Position numbers and translations under genes: made by a program
Shown here: positions 25,401 to 38,400 of the stretch, in pieces
Layout of the letters: every line of letters starts with the position of its first letter
Numbering within the stretch: the first letter of the stretch is position 1
Notes under the pieces: model-generated
The model's database searches: none
Told to the model about the DNA's origin: nothing
What the model saw: only the letters and a program-made list of their open reading frames with translations
Assembly (NCBI GenBank): GCA_921293015.1
Contig: OV121094.1
Span: 5,136,764 to 5,200,763, forward strand
Source of the DNA: Phorcus lineatus
Lineage: Eukaryota > Mollusca > Gastropoda > Trochida > Trochidae
DNA: 64,000 nucleotides
Reading direction: 5' to 3'

Positions 25401-25417
25401 AAGAATGCAAATCTTAA
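19412..25417 (+). CDS. PXYLP1-like histidine-phosphatase-fold protein, probably catalytically inactive
   Basis: Exons 19412-19469, 22778-22996 and 24231-25417 join in phase (58+219+1187 = 1464 nt) into 487 residues. PXYLP1 (2-phosphoxylose phosphatase 1) is a Golgi type II membrane enzyme that dephosphorylates xylose in the glycosaminoglycan linker; human PXYLP1 has about 480 residues. Residues 3-25 are hydrophobic (TLFLIVLVF), a signal anchor or signal peptide. Orthology rests on YC...R-x-EG...FRLKKV (residues about 77-104) matching the family's YC...EG...FKLVSV, then SPLGSVQHVRLGEHL, a retained Arg217 (ARCIQS), a Cys-rich centre (KCTCP) and YLNGVDVSKK near the end. The RHGDR nucleophile block reads SPGQR (109-113), and the C-terminal His-Asp pair reads Glu394-Glu395. 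Several N-glycosylation sequons are present. The fold is confident; loss of catalysis is inferred from these substitutions. Confidence 0.85.
20231..20397 (+). repeat. SINE-like repeat, longer relative of 17135-17262
   Basis: Shares cacaatagtgtt...atatacttaaatacttttgaaa...ccccaaaa...ctcacctcacc with the insert at 17135-17262. It lies within intron 1 of the PXYLP1-like gene. Target duplications are not clear. Confidence 0.55.
20958..21025 (+). repeat. tRNA-derived SINE-like relic
   Basis: A-box-like tggctgctgtcag and B-box-like agttcaaatcc (21010-21020) have tRNA-like spacing but there is no foldable cloverleaf. It lies inside an intron. Confidence 0.35.
21354..21401 (+). CDS. possible 48-bp cassette exon of the PXYLP1-like gene (GC-AG)
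   Basis: Between exons 1 and 2, a ctatag acceptor and a G|GCAAGT donor (GC-AG class) bracket 48 bases. These are phase 1 on both sides, like the flanking exons, and open. It would insert 16 residues, D + MLTMAVIFLLTSLVL, lengthening the N-terminal hydrophobic segment. It may be an optional anchor exon, an alternative start exon (it has its own ATG), or chance. Confidence 0.4.
22500..22554 (+). mobile_element. 55-bp SINE-tail insertion with perfect 12-bp target duplication
   Basis: The insert is a hairpin (cgccgct...aagcggcg), taaac and (actc)n, bounded by cacagtgatgaa at 22488-22499 and 22555-22566. It is the best-preserved copy of the family's 3' end and lies in the intron before exon 2 of the PXYLP1-like gene. 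It appears to be a severely 5'-truncated, recent retroposition event. Confidence 0.85.
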
Positions 25418-28400
25418 AGCCTTTTTTCATTAAGCTTTGCTTGAAGGTCATTAGCATGTTTTGGTTTGCGTTTTGTTTTCCAAAATTGTTTTGAGATTAA
25501 TTCAAAGCTTAGTTGAATGTTAGTCATAAATTGAAATGTTGTGTATATTTGAGATTAATCAAACTTAATGGTTCTGTCAATGTTGTAAATAGAAACTTTC
25601 ATTCCATTCACACAGGTCTCTTGGCAGCTCAAACAAGAGGGTTTGTTAGTAAAATTGCCAGACAAAATTTGATACTTGTTTGACAGATTTTTCCAGCTAT
25701 AAATTTAAAGGCAGGTGGGGGGAAATCAAATTTGATTTGATTTGCAATTAAGATTTCACTTTTTAGGGTCTAAGGTAATTTTGATTGTTATTGAGAGGAA
25801 TTATGAGTGACATCCCCCCCCTAATTTTTTTCTTAATAGCTATTATGAAAATAATGAACGTTTGTACCTAGAATATTGATATATCACAAATGCATCTTTT
25901 ATTATTTATCTTTCCTCATTAGCTATTAGAATCTCAATTAACACAAAGTTTAACCAGATCTGTTCTTGTGATATTCAAAAACATTGAAAATTTTATGATT
26001 GCATACATTACAATTAGGAAGATGATAGACATGTTTTAAACAGAAATATAGACATATAAATATATATATAAGATATATATGCATTCAGACAATTGTTCAT
26101 ATCTTTTATTATGATAAATATACATAATATCTGGTGAAATAGATCTGAGTTTAAGGACAATTTTGAAAAATAACTTTTTTTTAATCTACTGCATAATTAT
26201 CCAAAAGAACCCCACTGGCCAGATTGTATTGCTGGTCAGTTGAACTTGGTTCTGTAACTTGCCTCATCCAAGACTCGCCAGTCAGTCATGCAGCCCCTCA
26301 AGACATTGGATAAAAAGGTCCCAACTAGAGTTCAGCCATTAGGCAAATATTACTTTGAGCGAAATGATTCAAGTTCATGTAAGAATTACTTCTCCTGATA
26401 TGGTTTATGCTAAAGTTGTCATGTTTTACAAATAACCAATTTTAGGATGTGAATTTTTCTTTCCTTGTAAGAAACATATGTTAAACATTTGACTTTATCA
26501 TGTATTCTATCTCCAAATGCCCTTCAAAATGTTGTTTTTTTCTGCTGCTTATATTTTTTCACTTGTCTTGTGCTGAATCCCCCCTTACAAAATTGGAAAC
26601 AAAATTTAAGTTATTTAGAAGAATTTTATGGCTTTTCAGGTTTTTAACTTATTTTATTTATCAAACATAAAATTTGCTGACTGACTCTATATGCCCCTCA
26701 GAATTTCTTTTGCATCTAAATTTCCTTGCACTGAACTAAAACAAAATTTCTAATTTGAAATAATTTTTAAGATGATTTAGAAAGAATTATGGCGCTTAAA
26801 GATTAAAACAACAAATTTGTAAAATTGATAATAAGTTTCAAAATTTTTTTTACCAAACATCAAAGTCAACAGTTAATGACTCTGGTGTCAGGAAATATGA
26901 TTGTATTTTATTGAGTTCTGAAATCACATAATACAATTGTAATGCATTGAGAGTCGGGCCCAGTTTTCAACCTGGTGACATAGATATAGGCTCAATGTAA
27001 ACACCAATTGTCTGCCGACAATGAAATGTCAAACAAAGAGGACCTACATGTGGAATTACTGAATCACCAGTCAGATAAGGTTATGAAGTCATTTCAAGGG
27101 TATAGACTTGCATCCACGCTTTGTTATCTGATGTAATTCTGTGTGTCACTTCTCTTTTGACTTTTCAGGTCTTGAACTAAATAAAAAAAAATTTAAATTG
27201 TAAATATTACAACTTTTATTTTTTCAATGTTTAATCAACTTTTTCATTCTTTTAGTCCCAAATTACCGGTATATAAACCCTTATGTAATTTTATGTTTCT
27301 CTAAAGATTATTTTTTTTCTATCTATGGTTGACATAACCAGTGTTTATTTCATATTTGTACATGTGCATATTTCTAACAGATGCTTGGCAACCATTGTCT
27401 TTGCAGGATTCCATCTAAATTGAAGACTTTAAACAATGGAATGTGATGTCACTGAAGCCAATTCCAATGGCCCCATTTTCTTCACATTGACATTTCATGA
27501 ATAAGATTTTTTTTTTTAAATGTTGACTTTAAAAAAACAAATTATAATAAAGAAATGTTTACCCTAAGTAAAGTAGGAAGGAATTTCAGAAATCATTCAT
27601 AATCCAATAAGTAAACTATTTTATAATATGGTGTGTATGTAGATGGTAACTAAGTATTATCACATGCATGGTATCAGTTGTCAGGTCATGTATAACAACT
27701 ATGTGTAAGTCTCACAACAAACAAATCGCTCACTGGTGTCGGAAGGGTCATGGTTAGTGTAACTGAAACTTATGTTCAAGTGTTGGGTATTTGATCAAAC
27801 CCTAAGTTATGAAGAGATTTGCATTAGAACATCATAATTATTTGTTATCTATTTTTTATGTTTTCACATTTGAAAAGCATGGGAAAAAAATTTCTTAAAA
27901 AATTGCTTATAATTGTTTTCTTTACTAATATGAAAAACACACAAAGCAAAAACTCTGGGTTAACTGTTTGATTTACAATATTCAAATTTAAAATCACTCA
28001 GAATCTCAAATCCTTTTTTGTTTTATTGTAAAAAAAAATATCGTTTTTTTAGGCGTAGGCTATGATAGTTCCAATTACTGCACCTTTTAAACTATATGAA
28101 TGGCATTTTCATGGATTAACTTGTAAAACAATCAAATTATTATCTATTTATAACCTCCAATGAAAAGACATCTGTTGTATCTCAGTCATGTTCTCAGTCT
28201 CATATATCAATATAACTTCTTTCTGAATTGAACAATTGATTGAGAACTATTTTATCTCTACACTGTTATCACTGCCATATTTAGCCAGCAATAGATTGGC
28301 AACAGAAATATAAAAAAGTTCAAAGCAGGTAAAACATCATTTTGCATGACATGTTACTTGATTTTGTAAGCTTAGTTGACTTTTTGATTAAACTGATTTT

Positions 28401-31140
28401 GAGAGTAGTTGGTTTATCATTTACAAAGTGTGTGTTTGTTATCATTTCTTAATGTCATTCGTTTTCATAGTTTTTGAAACAGGGATGTTTATTAGATAAA
28501 TATTCTTATTTCCATCATGGCTGCCAGTTGATTATGACCTATTACTTGTCTGATGACTTATTATAAGTATCATGACTTATTGTATATGTTAATTTTGTAT
28601 TTTATGGTATATTTATTGAGATCAAATTCTCACATTTCTACAAGAGAATTTGTAACTTGTGAGTGCCAAATTTACACTTTTTAATTTACATGCCTGTGAA
28701 TGAAACATTTTTTTGATGTTTGCTTTTTTTTTAATTGTATGTAGATTCAGGTTTATGCCAATTCCTCATCGTAACATTGAAACATAAAAGGTTGATACTG
28801 CGATATCAAATTCTTCCACTCTTACTCAATATCAAGAACTAGCTGTGTAAAAATTCATTCCAATTTTAAGGACAAATTTTAGTTTTTGTTTTTGAAGTTG
28901 GAAACATCTTCAACAAGCAGGCTACTGCAAATTAATCTTGTTTAGGTAATACTATCTTTACGAACAGTTCTATCAAGTTATTTTTGTGAAGATAAAATAC
29001 AAATGCTGTTAACGTGAGGATTTACGTAAATTTAAATCTGGTTTGTTACTGCATGCTATAGTGCCCAATATCCTAACTACTGCTCAGCGGTGCCTTGTGA
29101 AATTATTTTGTTTTAGTGCCATATGATAAGATAGTGCCATTCATGATAAATGTTTTTGAGATGAATTCTTGAATATTGTTTAGTGACCAATTCTTGACTA
29201 TTGTTTTCAAAAATAAAAAAAATGTATTTTGAGTGCTATAGATTTGAGAATATTGTCATATTCAAGAATATTTTTTATAGGGATGTGTGAATAGATATTG
29301 TTAATTAGCAACAAATATTCTTCATGTTGATTAATGTTTTAATAAATTGCCAAAATTATGAATTCAGTAACAAGTGCTAAGCAATTTTTGAAAGTTGCTA
29401 TGTTTAAAAATATTTTCAGTTGGATGGAAAAAAATGATTTTATGCTATATGAAAGAGAAGAAATTTATGATGTCTTCAATTTAAGGCCTGAAAATATTAC
29501 CCATGTTTGGTAAGCTGGATGTCCTTCAAGAAGTGTATATTGAAGAGTTATTGTTTAGTTTTACTGTGTGTTAGGTTTTTGTTATTGTTCCTATTAGCCC
29601 AGGGTTGTTTTATGTTTTTTAAACCTTGTTTTGAGCATGTTTTAATGATGATTATTTGAACTTTTGATGTAGAGCTGCAACAACATTAAAGAATGATGAA
29701 TAATGATACATTGAAAGTAATGATAACGTCAAATTTGCCCAGGTCAAAATGAGAATAAGAAATTAAGGGTTGATATTGATGAATGATGATATAATATTAT
29801 GGTTGCATATCGATGTGCAATAACAGTTTGAATAGTTATAATTACATGTGCAATTTTATGTTTAAAAGTTATCTCCCTTCCTAACCTTGAAAAATAAGGG
29901 CATTCACTCACAAGCAAATATTAGGGCAGATTAGTTTTTTTAATGAGATTTATGACTGATTGGAAAGGTAGTTTCTGTTAAGAACTAGAAATTATTTAAT
30001 TTTAGTTTGTGTTGATTGGAAACTTTTATCTTGGAATGTATTTTGATTTTAAGTGTTGTTGTAAAATGGCAAGGATTTCTTAAGTCATAACTTGAAAAAA
30101 AACAATGAATAAAAATTGTGTTCCTAATTTGTGTATATGTAACCAAAAGGTCCCTGTTTAGAAGGGATTTGTACAAAACTATATATTATTCACATAAGGG
30201 TTTTGTTTCATTTAAAACTACTAATTGTGATTTATTTGGCATTTTCTTGTTTCTGTCTTGTCAGCACTGCCATTTTCACTGGAGCTTATTGACCAAAACA
30301 AACTTATGTAATGAATTTGGCTTCCTTGGAACCAGCTCTCGAGTTGCTCGTTTTAGTTATCAGATATAAAACAAAAATCATAATAACTGTGTTTCTAGCA
30401 AACTTTAGTGTTGACAGACTTTTCTTGTTTCTAGCTAACGCTTGTGTTGTAAGACTATTTTTATCAGGAAATGATATGAATTATCATGATATGAGTTTTA
30501 CTGAAAGAGTTCCATGTTATAGTACCAGGTCTATCCTACCTTATAGCTGTTGTATTCAGATTGTGTTGCTTGCTTGCATACTCTCGACATTACATCTAGG
30601 GAAACTATCACTAGGCCAGAATAGAACAAAACATTTTTTTGAAGAAAAAATCTAATTAAAAGAATTTAAGTGCCATTTAAGTACAGCAGCATGTTTTCAT
30701 GTTTCTTCGGGAAATCAAGTGAAATAAAAAAAGCATCACAAATTTTACCAATCGCAACAAAAATGTTTTGTAATCTATATAAGGAGTTCTTACAGGAAAG
30801 TACACAGTGAATTAAAGTTGTACATTCTAAAACAGCTGCATGTTGCGTGACATATTCAACAAGATAAGATGTAGTACCTTCTGTAGACAATGTATTTAGC
30901 ATTAAATAATGATACAAATATGAACACATAGAATACATGGTTGTATATTTCCTTTTTGAGGATATTAAACTTGTTGCTCCAGTGTCTTACATTATTGATC
31001 AATTGGAAAAAATGATCAATATATTGATCATATAGAAATGCAAACTCCAAACAAATGATTGTTAAAAAAAAAATTGTAATATTTTAGAGGAAAGATTATT
31101 ATATTTTATATATTCAAAACCCTGAATGGCTCTCCAAGAC
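25418..31140. other. long AT-rich non-coding stretch, 3' of the PXYLP1-like gene
   Basis: No exons could be supported on either strand. Part is probably 3' UTR: an AATAAA lies at 27180-27185, giving a UTR of roughly 1.8 kb if used, although other A-rich signals are frequent. The 114-codon frame at 30311-30655 has no coding signature. Confidence 0.4.
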
Positions 31141-31162
31141 AGTAAAATTTACTTTGGCTTTA

Positions 31163-31222
31163 AGGTGCTTGGCCCAGTGGTAGCTTCTTTAGATGTGTGT
31201 AGAGAGAGGATAGCTTGATCAA
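31163..31222 (+). repeat. tRNA-derived SINE-like relic
   Basis: A perfect A-box-like tggcccagtgg (31170-31180) and a weak B-box-like tagcttgatca (31211-31221). The hAT-like MITE at 31226 begins immediately downstream, as if inserted into its tail. Confidence 0.4.
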
Positions 31223-31225
31223 ATA

Positions 31226-31347
31226 CAGTGGCGGACCCAGGGTGGGAATGGGTGCAGTGAAATTAAATCAACTGTAGAAAGGGTGAACATCCCCTTAACC
31301 CCTTCTAACAGGTGAACCCAGCTTTCTATATTCCTGGATCCGCCACT
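31226..31347. mobile_element. 122-bp hAT-like MITE
   Basis: The terminal inverted repeats cagtggcggacccagg and cctggatccgccactg match at 15 of 16 bases. It is flanked by aaata on both sides (31221-31225, 31348-31352); a full 8-bp duplication is not intact. It is non-coding and non-autonomous. Confidence 0.85.
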
Positions 31348-31399
31348 GAAATATTTCACAGATTGTATTATGTCGTATTGAGCTAGTTTTGTTATCACA

Positions 31400-34390
31400 A
31401 GACGACTCACTCTTCTACAGGAGAGGTTGTAACTTGTGAGTTGTTGACTGTGATAAGAGTTGACGTGTCTTTATGTTACCTCACGTCCTGGGAACTACAC
31501 CCTGGAAACATGTCATCTCTTTCCTTTGACATGAAAGTTGGTTTGTCTTGTTGCTAAATATAGCACATTAAAATACTTCTGTTACTTGTGAACCTTTCTT
31601 CATATATTTGCATATTTGTCCTTTGGTCCCTTTTTACAGTAAACTCAGAAATGAGTTTATCGTAATTGATTGCCGGTGAAACTGATTTGGGATATCCAGG
31701 TAGTAGAACAGTAATGTTCCCTCATACCAAGGGTTTCAGATTGACATGTGACCGTTGCATGGTTTCCAGGGCAGTTATTTCACTGACTGTTCAATCTGAG
31801 GCTTTCCATAAGTATTCTCGATGTTTCTCAAACCAATTTTAGTCTGGATAAGTCATGAAGGATGGAAAAATAAATATAGATTGAAAAAATATCTCATTAT
31901 ATCGAATAACAAAAATAGATTTTGGTAATCACTCGATTCGTTACATTTATTGGATACTTTTATCTTTTTTGGATTTTTTGGAAACATTTATATGAGTTTA
32001 AAGGAAAATTTATGTTTGGTTTGAAAAAATCAATATTAAAAGTACTTGAAAATCTTTCAGTGTGTGTGTGTGTGTGTGTGTGTGAATCATAGTCGTGTAT
32101 CTCCATACTGGTGGCTCGTCATAACTCTCAAAGTTTCATATAAATATACAAACTTAAACCTTCCACCACAGGTCCTCAAGTATTTAGATAGATTAATTTT
32201 GACCAGTTGCCCTCTCAGATAATTATCCCCTTGACAATGCGTTAAAATGCAAGACATAGGCACTAACCCATTCAGCTGTTACAGTCGCGGTGTTTTACCC
32301 ATATTGTGACATCCTATCTGTTAAAGGTCAAGGCAGGTGACCTAAAATAATGCTTATTTAATATAAGTAGCAGCCATTTCATTGGCTTGGAAGCAGAACA
32401 CTATACAAAATCTTATTTGTTATTTTTAAAGCCCTTTTTTCAATATTAGTTATATTCTCAGACATTTCTTGAATTCTTTGAATTTTAAACTTTTCAGTAT
32501 AAAGTTTTAAACAAATGAACTATGAGGTTAAAATTGAATTCTGAGATTTGTAAACACCTCTGCTTTACATGGCAATTATGAATTTTAGGCGGAGCTATTA
32601 AACAATTCAAATAATGGTGTGTTTGTTTATTTGGGTTTACAGAAAAGGGCTTTATATGAACTCAATGTTACTAGCTCAGTTATGGAAACATATTTAATAT
32701 CTCATGGCACAACATTATTCAGGATGAATTATCAGGGAATCGGAGTAAAATATTTCTAGCATTATATATTATACTTCACTCAGGATGACTCAAACGAGAC
32801 GGGGATGAAACTAGTATGGAGATGCCCCACTGTGGGAATGTCATGACACAGTTCCAATCTTGTCATGATGTTCTGGCGTAATTAGAATAAAAACAAGAAC
32901 AAATGACGTTTTATTTTATATCCAAACTTTACGATATCTTTTAAACAAGAATAGGTATTCATAACATGATAATGTTAGATTGGTTCAAGATCCAAACGGA
33001 ATTTTTTTTCTCAAAGATTTACAAAAAAAATTAAAAAAACAACTTTCATTTCCAAGAAAGAAAAGAAGTATTCAGGAATATTTATGTAAGATTGCAGATT
33101 GTGTTTAATGTAACTTTTTAAAATTATAAATCTAATGAAATATCATGACATCCTCCTGTACCGTTCTTCTGTGTAAGCAAACTTTACAGAATACAGTGGA
33201 AGCCTCAGATTAAGAGACAGACAGACTGACAGACTTAAGGACGTCAGACATAAGAACAGACATGCAAACTGCCGCAAGTATATCGCAGACAATATGGCTT
33301 TATTCCTGTTGATCTGTTTGAGATTTACAATTGACAGGATTTTATACCATATTTTTATACATATTCTTTATAGTTTTATTGGCTGTTATTTCGTCTGAGT
33401 CTGCAAGAGATGCAACCAGGCTGAAATTTTTAAATAAAGATTGTTTCTGCTTTGACATCTTGTTTTGTTATAATTTTGCTGAAAAGTAAATATATGTGTA
33501 CAATTTGTGAAGTGAGGAAAAGAGTTTGGAGCTTCAAGTTGGTTTATAAGTGAATGAAGATTTTATGGATGCTTCAATCAATAGATCTTTTTCTTTTATC
33601 CAACTGGTAGGAATTTACGAGTTATTAAAGTTTTCATTTTGGTCATGGAAATAAGTTTCTCTAAAGGTAACTCTAGACCTTATTGGCTGCCAGAAATTCT
33701 TTTTATTCATCCATTCAGTGAGTCTAAGATTCACGTGTTAACGAGACTACAAAACAAACATTGCTATTTATTAAAAATGTATATGAAATATCATGAAAAG
33801 TGTTTATATACATGGGTTGTTTTACTATTATGTTCAAATAACATTGTGTTGCTTAAGATATGATACATAAACACATTATGAATTGCTGGGACCACATCTG
33901 AGTGCACAAATGAAGACCATGACATAATCTTTTTCATTATCTTCCTAAATTTTACTTGGGTATGAAAAAGAATAACCAACTGGAAGCTGGGTTTTGCATT
34001 TTATCTATCCCTCATGAAATATTGTGTAAATTCCATGTAAAAGCTTGGAATTTATCACAACAAAACACTCGGGACAAACAAATTGTAATTCCATCTTGTT
34101 GATAATTATCAGAAAAATTTGAATCTCCTTGGTACAAGGTTAATCTGCACAAAATTTCAGCTTCGGGGGTGCTGCACCTTTGGAGGAAAAGTCAGAAATG
34201 TGAAAAGTTTATGGACGACCGACAACTCGCCATGCCTTTCAGGTCTGATGAGCTTAATAATGAACCCAGCTTTCCAAAAATTCTTAAATATTGGACATAA
34301 ATCATGAGGCACTATTGTAAAGAGTCTGAAAGTCTGAAACTGCCCATTCATCGAAATAAAACAAGAAAGCATGTACCAATCAGATGTATA
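31400..34390. other. AT-rich intergenic stretch between convergent genes
   Basis: Contains a (tg)n run near 32060-32083 and a short (cagacaga)-like stretch near 33215-33250. No genes supported. Confidence 0.4.
32060..32083. repeat. TG dinucleotide microsatellite
   Basis: About 12 uninterrupted TG units. Confidence 0.9.
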
Positions 34391-34392
34391 GA

Positions 34393-34398
34393 TTTATT
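34393..34398 (-). promoter_or_regulatory. candidate polyadenylation signal of DHX36
   Basis: AATAAA on the minus strand (tttatt on the plus strand), about 1.1 kb beyond the DHX36 stop. It is the first canonical hexamer noticed downstream of the stop; use is not proven. Confidence 0.4.
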
Positions 34399-34649
34399 TA
34401 CATTTTTTATACAAATCTACAGTTTTATAAGACAAACATGTTGTTGAAGAAAATGGGCAGATAACATCAGCACTTTAAAGAAGTAAATCAAGTGTCCTTC
34501 CTTTACATGATATCATTTTCTCACCACAAAATGATATGTCTCTACTAATGTCAAAGATGAATAAATACAGCATTTTGATGATGACGCTGTTGTCATCACC
34601 GACACTCAAATCAGCGTATGTCTGTCACTGAGAGTTTATAGGAGGAACG

Positions 34650-35010
34650 GAGATGCACAATCACTATGAAATACTCCCACTGTTCTGGCCTCTTTGAATA
34701 GTATGAAAGCAAGTCCTTAATGAGCTTGACGCTATGAACAGACAATCATTGTTCACAAAGGTAATCACAGTTTGGACAGAGAGGTGGACCATCCAGCACA
34801 TACAATTCATTTTCTCAATTTGAAACCAGCATATCTGTGAGAAGCTGCATCCACAAGATATTCTTAAAAGCAATTAGGCTAATGCACAAACACTCTTTAA
34901 CACTCGCACTGTTCTCTTCTTGAGGGCCTCGGACTACTGTGAAAGCATGTTCTTAATGAGCTTTACTACATGAACAGATAATCATTGTTCAGAGGTATTC
35001 ACAGTTTGGA
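34650..35010. repeat. diverged about 130-bp direct duplication in the DHX36 3' flank
   Basis: Copies at about 34650-34776 and 34880-35010 share, in order, atgcacaa, cactgttct, tgaaagca, ttcttaatgagctt, atgaacaga, aatcattgttca and cacagtttgga. They lie inside the predicted 3' UTR of DHX36. Confidence 0.7.
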
Positions 35011-35488
35011 TATCAAATAAATATTAAAGCAGGGGCAGTACCATCCAGAAATATACACATTTTAAAAGTGTTTCCTTTCATTACGAGAAACTCTGTCAAC
35101 AAAAGATTTACCAATGTTAATGTCTCTGTTTGAGGTGCTGTTTTGATTTAGCACTTCTTGTGCATTTGCTCCAGACTGATTTCCGTGTAATGAGAGCACA
35201 TCCTGCCTTATCAGGGTATAATGTATCTCAAGGCTCTACACTCACGTGACATCCTTCATAGTATTCCCATGTATCTCTCTATGAGACTGCTACTCATCCT
35301 TATACATAGCATGCAGCCATGAAAAAGAAAGAAGTCTGCAGCAAAATATTTCGAACTCTCATACACTTAGTGGCAGTAATAATCCAGCTGAAGTCATTTC
35401 ATTGACTGATCATTTATGGCGATATAAGACATTGTGCAGTTAAGATATCAGAATCTGGCAGGAACATTTTTGCTGTGCTGACCAAAAT

Positions 35489-38400
35489 CTACCAGCGTTT
35501 ATGTTTGCGGGGTTGACTGAAGTTAGTACTGTGGGAGGTGACGGCACCAGACACAACCTGATCCTCGTCAGTTGTGATCAGATCGGAAATGGCTCTCATC
35601 AGCGCCCCTTCTTTCTCCGACTCCCGCCAGTCTGTTGGTCCAGGCCTCGTGATCTTATACTCTAGCAGTTTATCTAGCTCTTGTCTCAGTTTCTGGGAAG
35701 GGAGAAGAGGACATAAAATTAGGATTTTATCTACTTTGTGTTAAAACAAAATTTCAGCGAACTTGATGTTTAATACCTGTCCTTGTATATGATTATATTT
35801 TAATCCAGTTGAAATATATTCCAATTGGATATTTTAGTTGCTTAAATTTTAAAATTTGACGATGAATACCTTCTAATGATTCTAAAACTACAAAGAGAAG
35901 ACTATGAAGTGAATCATTTTGTTGGTGCACCACATTTTGGGTCTCATTTTATCTAAGACTTCCTGAACTTGCTCTGGCCTCTAAGTTTATAATCATCCCC
36001 TCCTTTACTCCATGGAATAATCAACTGAGAATATGAGATGCGAGCCTTGGTCACTCTAAATAACTGCCAAAATGTTAGTATACTCACATGTGAAAAGAGT
36101 AGTCTCCCTTGTTTGACCTAAGCACTCATAATTATTTTATTCCTTTTCATGCCTGAAGTCATCATTCGTATTTGATCAATACTGATGAGTGAAATAAGAA
36201 AATTGTGTGCCTCACCTTAACCAGCTGAGCAGTGGAGGGAGACGCCTTGAAGACGATCCAGTCGTCCACCATCACCGTATCCTGATCTCCCTCCTGGCAT
36301 GAAATAAATAAAGATATAAAAATATGTAACTTTCAACCCTTTAACCAATATTTAAAATCTCTAAAAAATTAGAAAATGCATGTGGAGAATTATTAATGTT
36401 GGCACTCGAAGGTATGCTGGGACATTTTCACATTAATTTTTGGTTTGGCATCTTTTAAAATTTTGAGAGGTATGTTATTATCATAGCAATAATTCAGAAT
36501 TAGCCAAAATGACAATCTGAACACCTGGGAACAATACAGCAAGGGATATTGAAAATGGACAAATTTTATTGATATGATGATTTATTGATTGGATTATTGT
36601 TAATTATCACCTTGTTAGGACTGAATATAAACATTTTTATGTATATAGACATTTATCTTCTTTGCTGTACTCTAATTTTCTTGGAAACCATTCCTGAAGC
36701 CAATTTTCTGGGACAATATCTCTTTAGAGGGAAAGACCAAAAGAATGAAGCACAGCAGTGAAGTGGTTAGAATAATGGCCTCTCACACCAACAGCTTCGG
36801 TTCAAATTCGTTGGAGACACTACAAAAGTGTTTCAATGATGGAGCTGCATTGAAAGTACTATTCCTTCAGGGTAATGACTTGCAAAGATAGGCCTTGCTG
36901 CATCTCCCTAACTTTCCCGTGCTTGTTGTCTTCATTTACTTACCCTTCCAAAGTCGATGTCTCCACCAAAGAAGAGGAGCGGGTAGGGCGAGACCATCGT
37001 ACAGTCATGGACGTATACCTAGAAAAAATTCACACACCTGATGTCAGTAGATCACATACACAATGCTTGTTTTGCCATGCGAACTTTCTTTGTAAGAGAC
37101 AAAACTCTTGTACTACAACACATCATAAACCCACTGCCTGCTGAATTGATTATCATTTGGAGTTATTCTTCACATGAGTTAGCTATTTCACATTGTAAAC
37201 TTCACCTTACACTCAACAATTGAGGGTTAAAATAGAAAACTTGAACACTGACATAACAAGATGATAACATGCTAGGAGAGCTTTGTAAACGTTTGCAGGG
37301 CCTTTCTGCCCTGGAATCAAATTGGCTTACAAAGCCCTCTGAAACAAAGCCAGGATGTTCTACTCGGATAAAGACTGAATTGAAAGATTTTAAAACATCA
37401 GTGAGGTATAAAATATAAGCTAATTTCCATTGAACTAACCTTGGTTGTCTTCAGCTTGTGGTAGTACACCATCCACTTAGACTCGAAGAAGTTCTCCTTA
37501 CAGTTGACAGATTTAGGATGTACTTCTGCCTTCCCTTCATGTCTTGTGTACAGGGAAACCATCCTGATGGAGGAAAACATGTCAATCACCCATATAACAT
37601 AACTACGTGCATAATCTCCTTATGCTGCACATGTGTAATAATGTAGTAATGATTGATTAGATTATGCATGTGAGGCTATAATGTGAAACTTCTTTTTTTC
37701 AAACTAGTAAATGAAGTTACCGCTATCTTCTTTTTATGAGATGGCACATCTCTCTATGAGATGGAACATCTCTCTATGAAATGGCACATCTCTCTATTAA
37801 ATGGCACATCTCTCTATGAAATGGCACATCTCTCTATGAAATGGCACATCTCTCTATGAAATGGCACATCTCTCTATGAAATGGCACATCTCTCTATGAA
37901 ATGGCACATCTCTCTATGAAATGGCACACCTCTCTATGAAATGGCACATCTCTCTATGAAATGGCACATCTCTCTATGAAATGGCACATCTCTCTATGAA
38001 ATGGCACATCTCTCTATGAAATGGCACATCTATCTATGAAATGGCACATCTCTCTATGAAATGGCACATCTCTCTATGAAATGGCACATCTCTCTATGAA
38101 ATGGCACATCTCTCTATGAAATGGCACATCTCTCTATGAAATGGCACATCTCTCTATGAAATGGCACATCTCTCTATGAAATGGCACATCTCTCTATGAA
38201 ATGGCACACCTCTCTATGAAATGGCACACCTCTCTATGAAATGGCACACCTCTCTATGAAATGGCACACCTCTCTATGAAATGGCACACCTCTCTATGAA
38301 ATGGCACATCTCTCTATGAAATGGCACATCTCTCTATGAAATGGCACATCTATCTATGAAATGGCACATCTATCTATGAAATGGCACATCTCTCTATGAA

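Noticed and set aside
30311-30655. 114-codon open frame on the plus strand
   Set aside because: No start context, splice partners or family resemblance; composition matches the surrounding AT-rich DNA.
34355-34360. Plus-strand AATAAA as the end of the PXYLP1-like transcript, overlapping the DHX36 3' end
   Set aside because: It would require a 9-kb 3' UTR; nearer signals exist and nothing else supports it.
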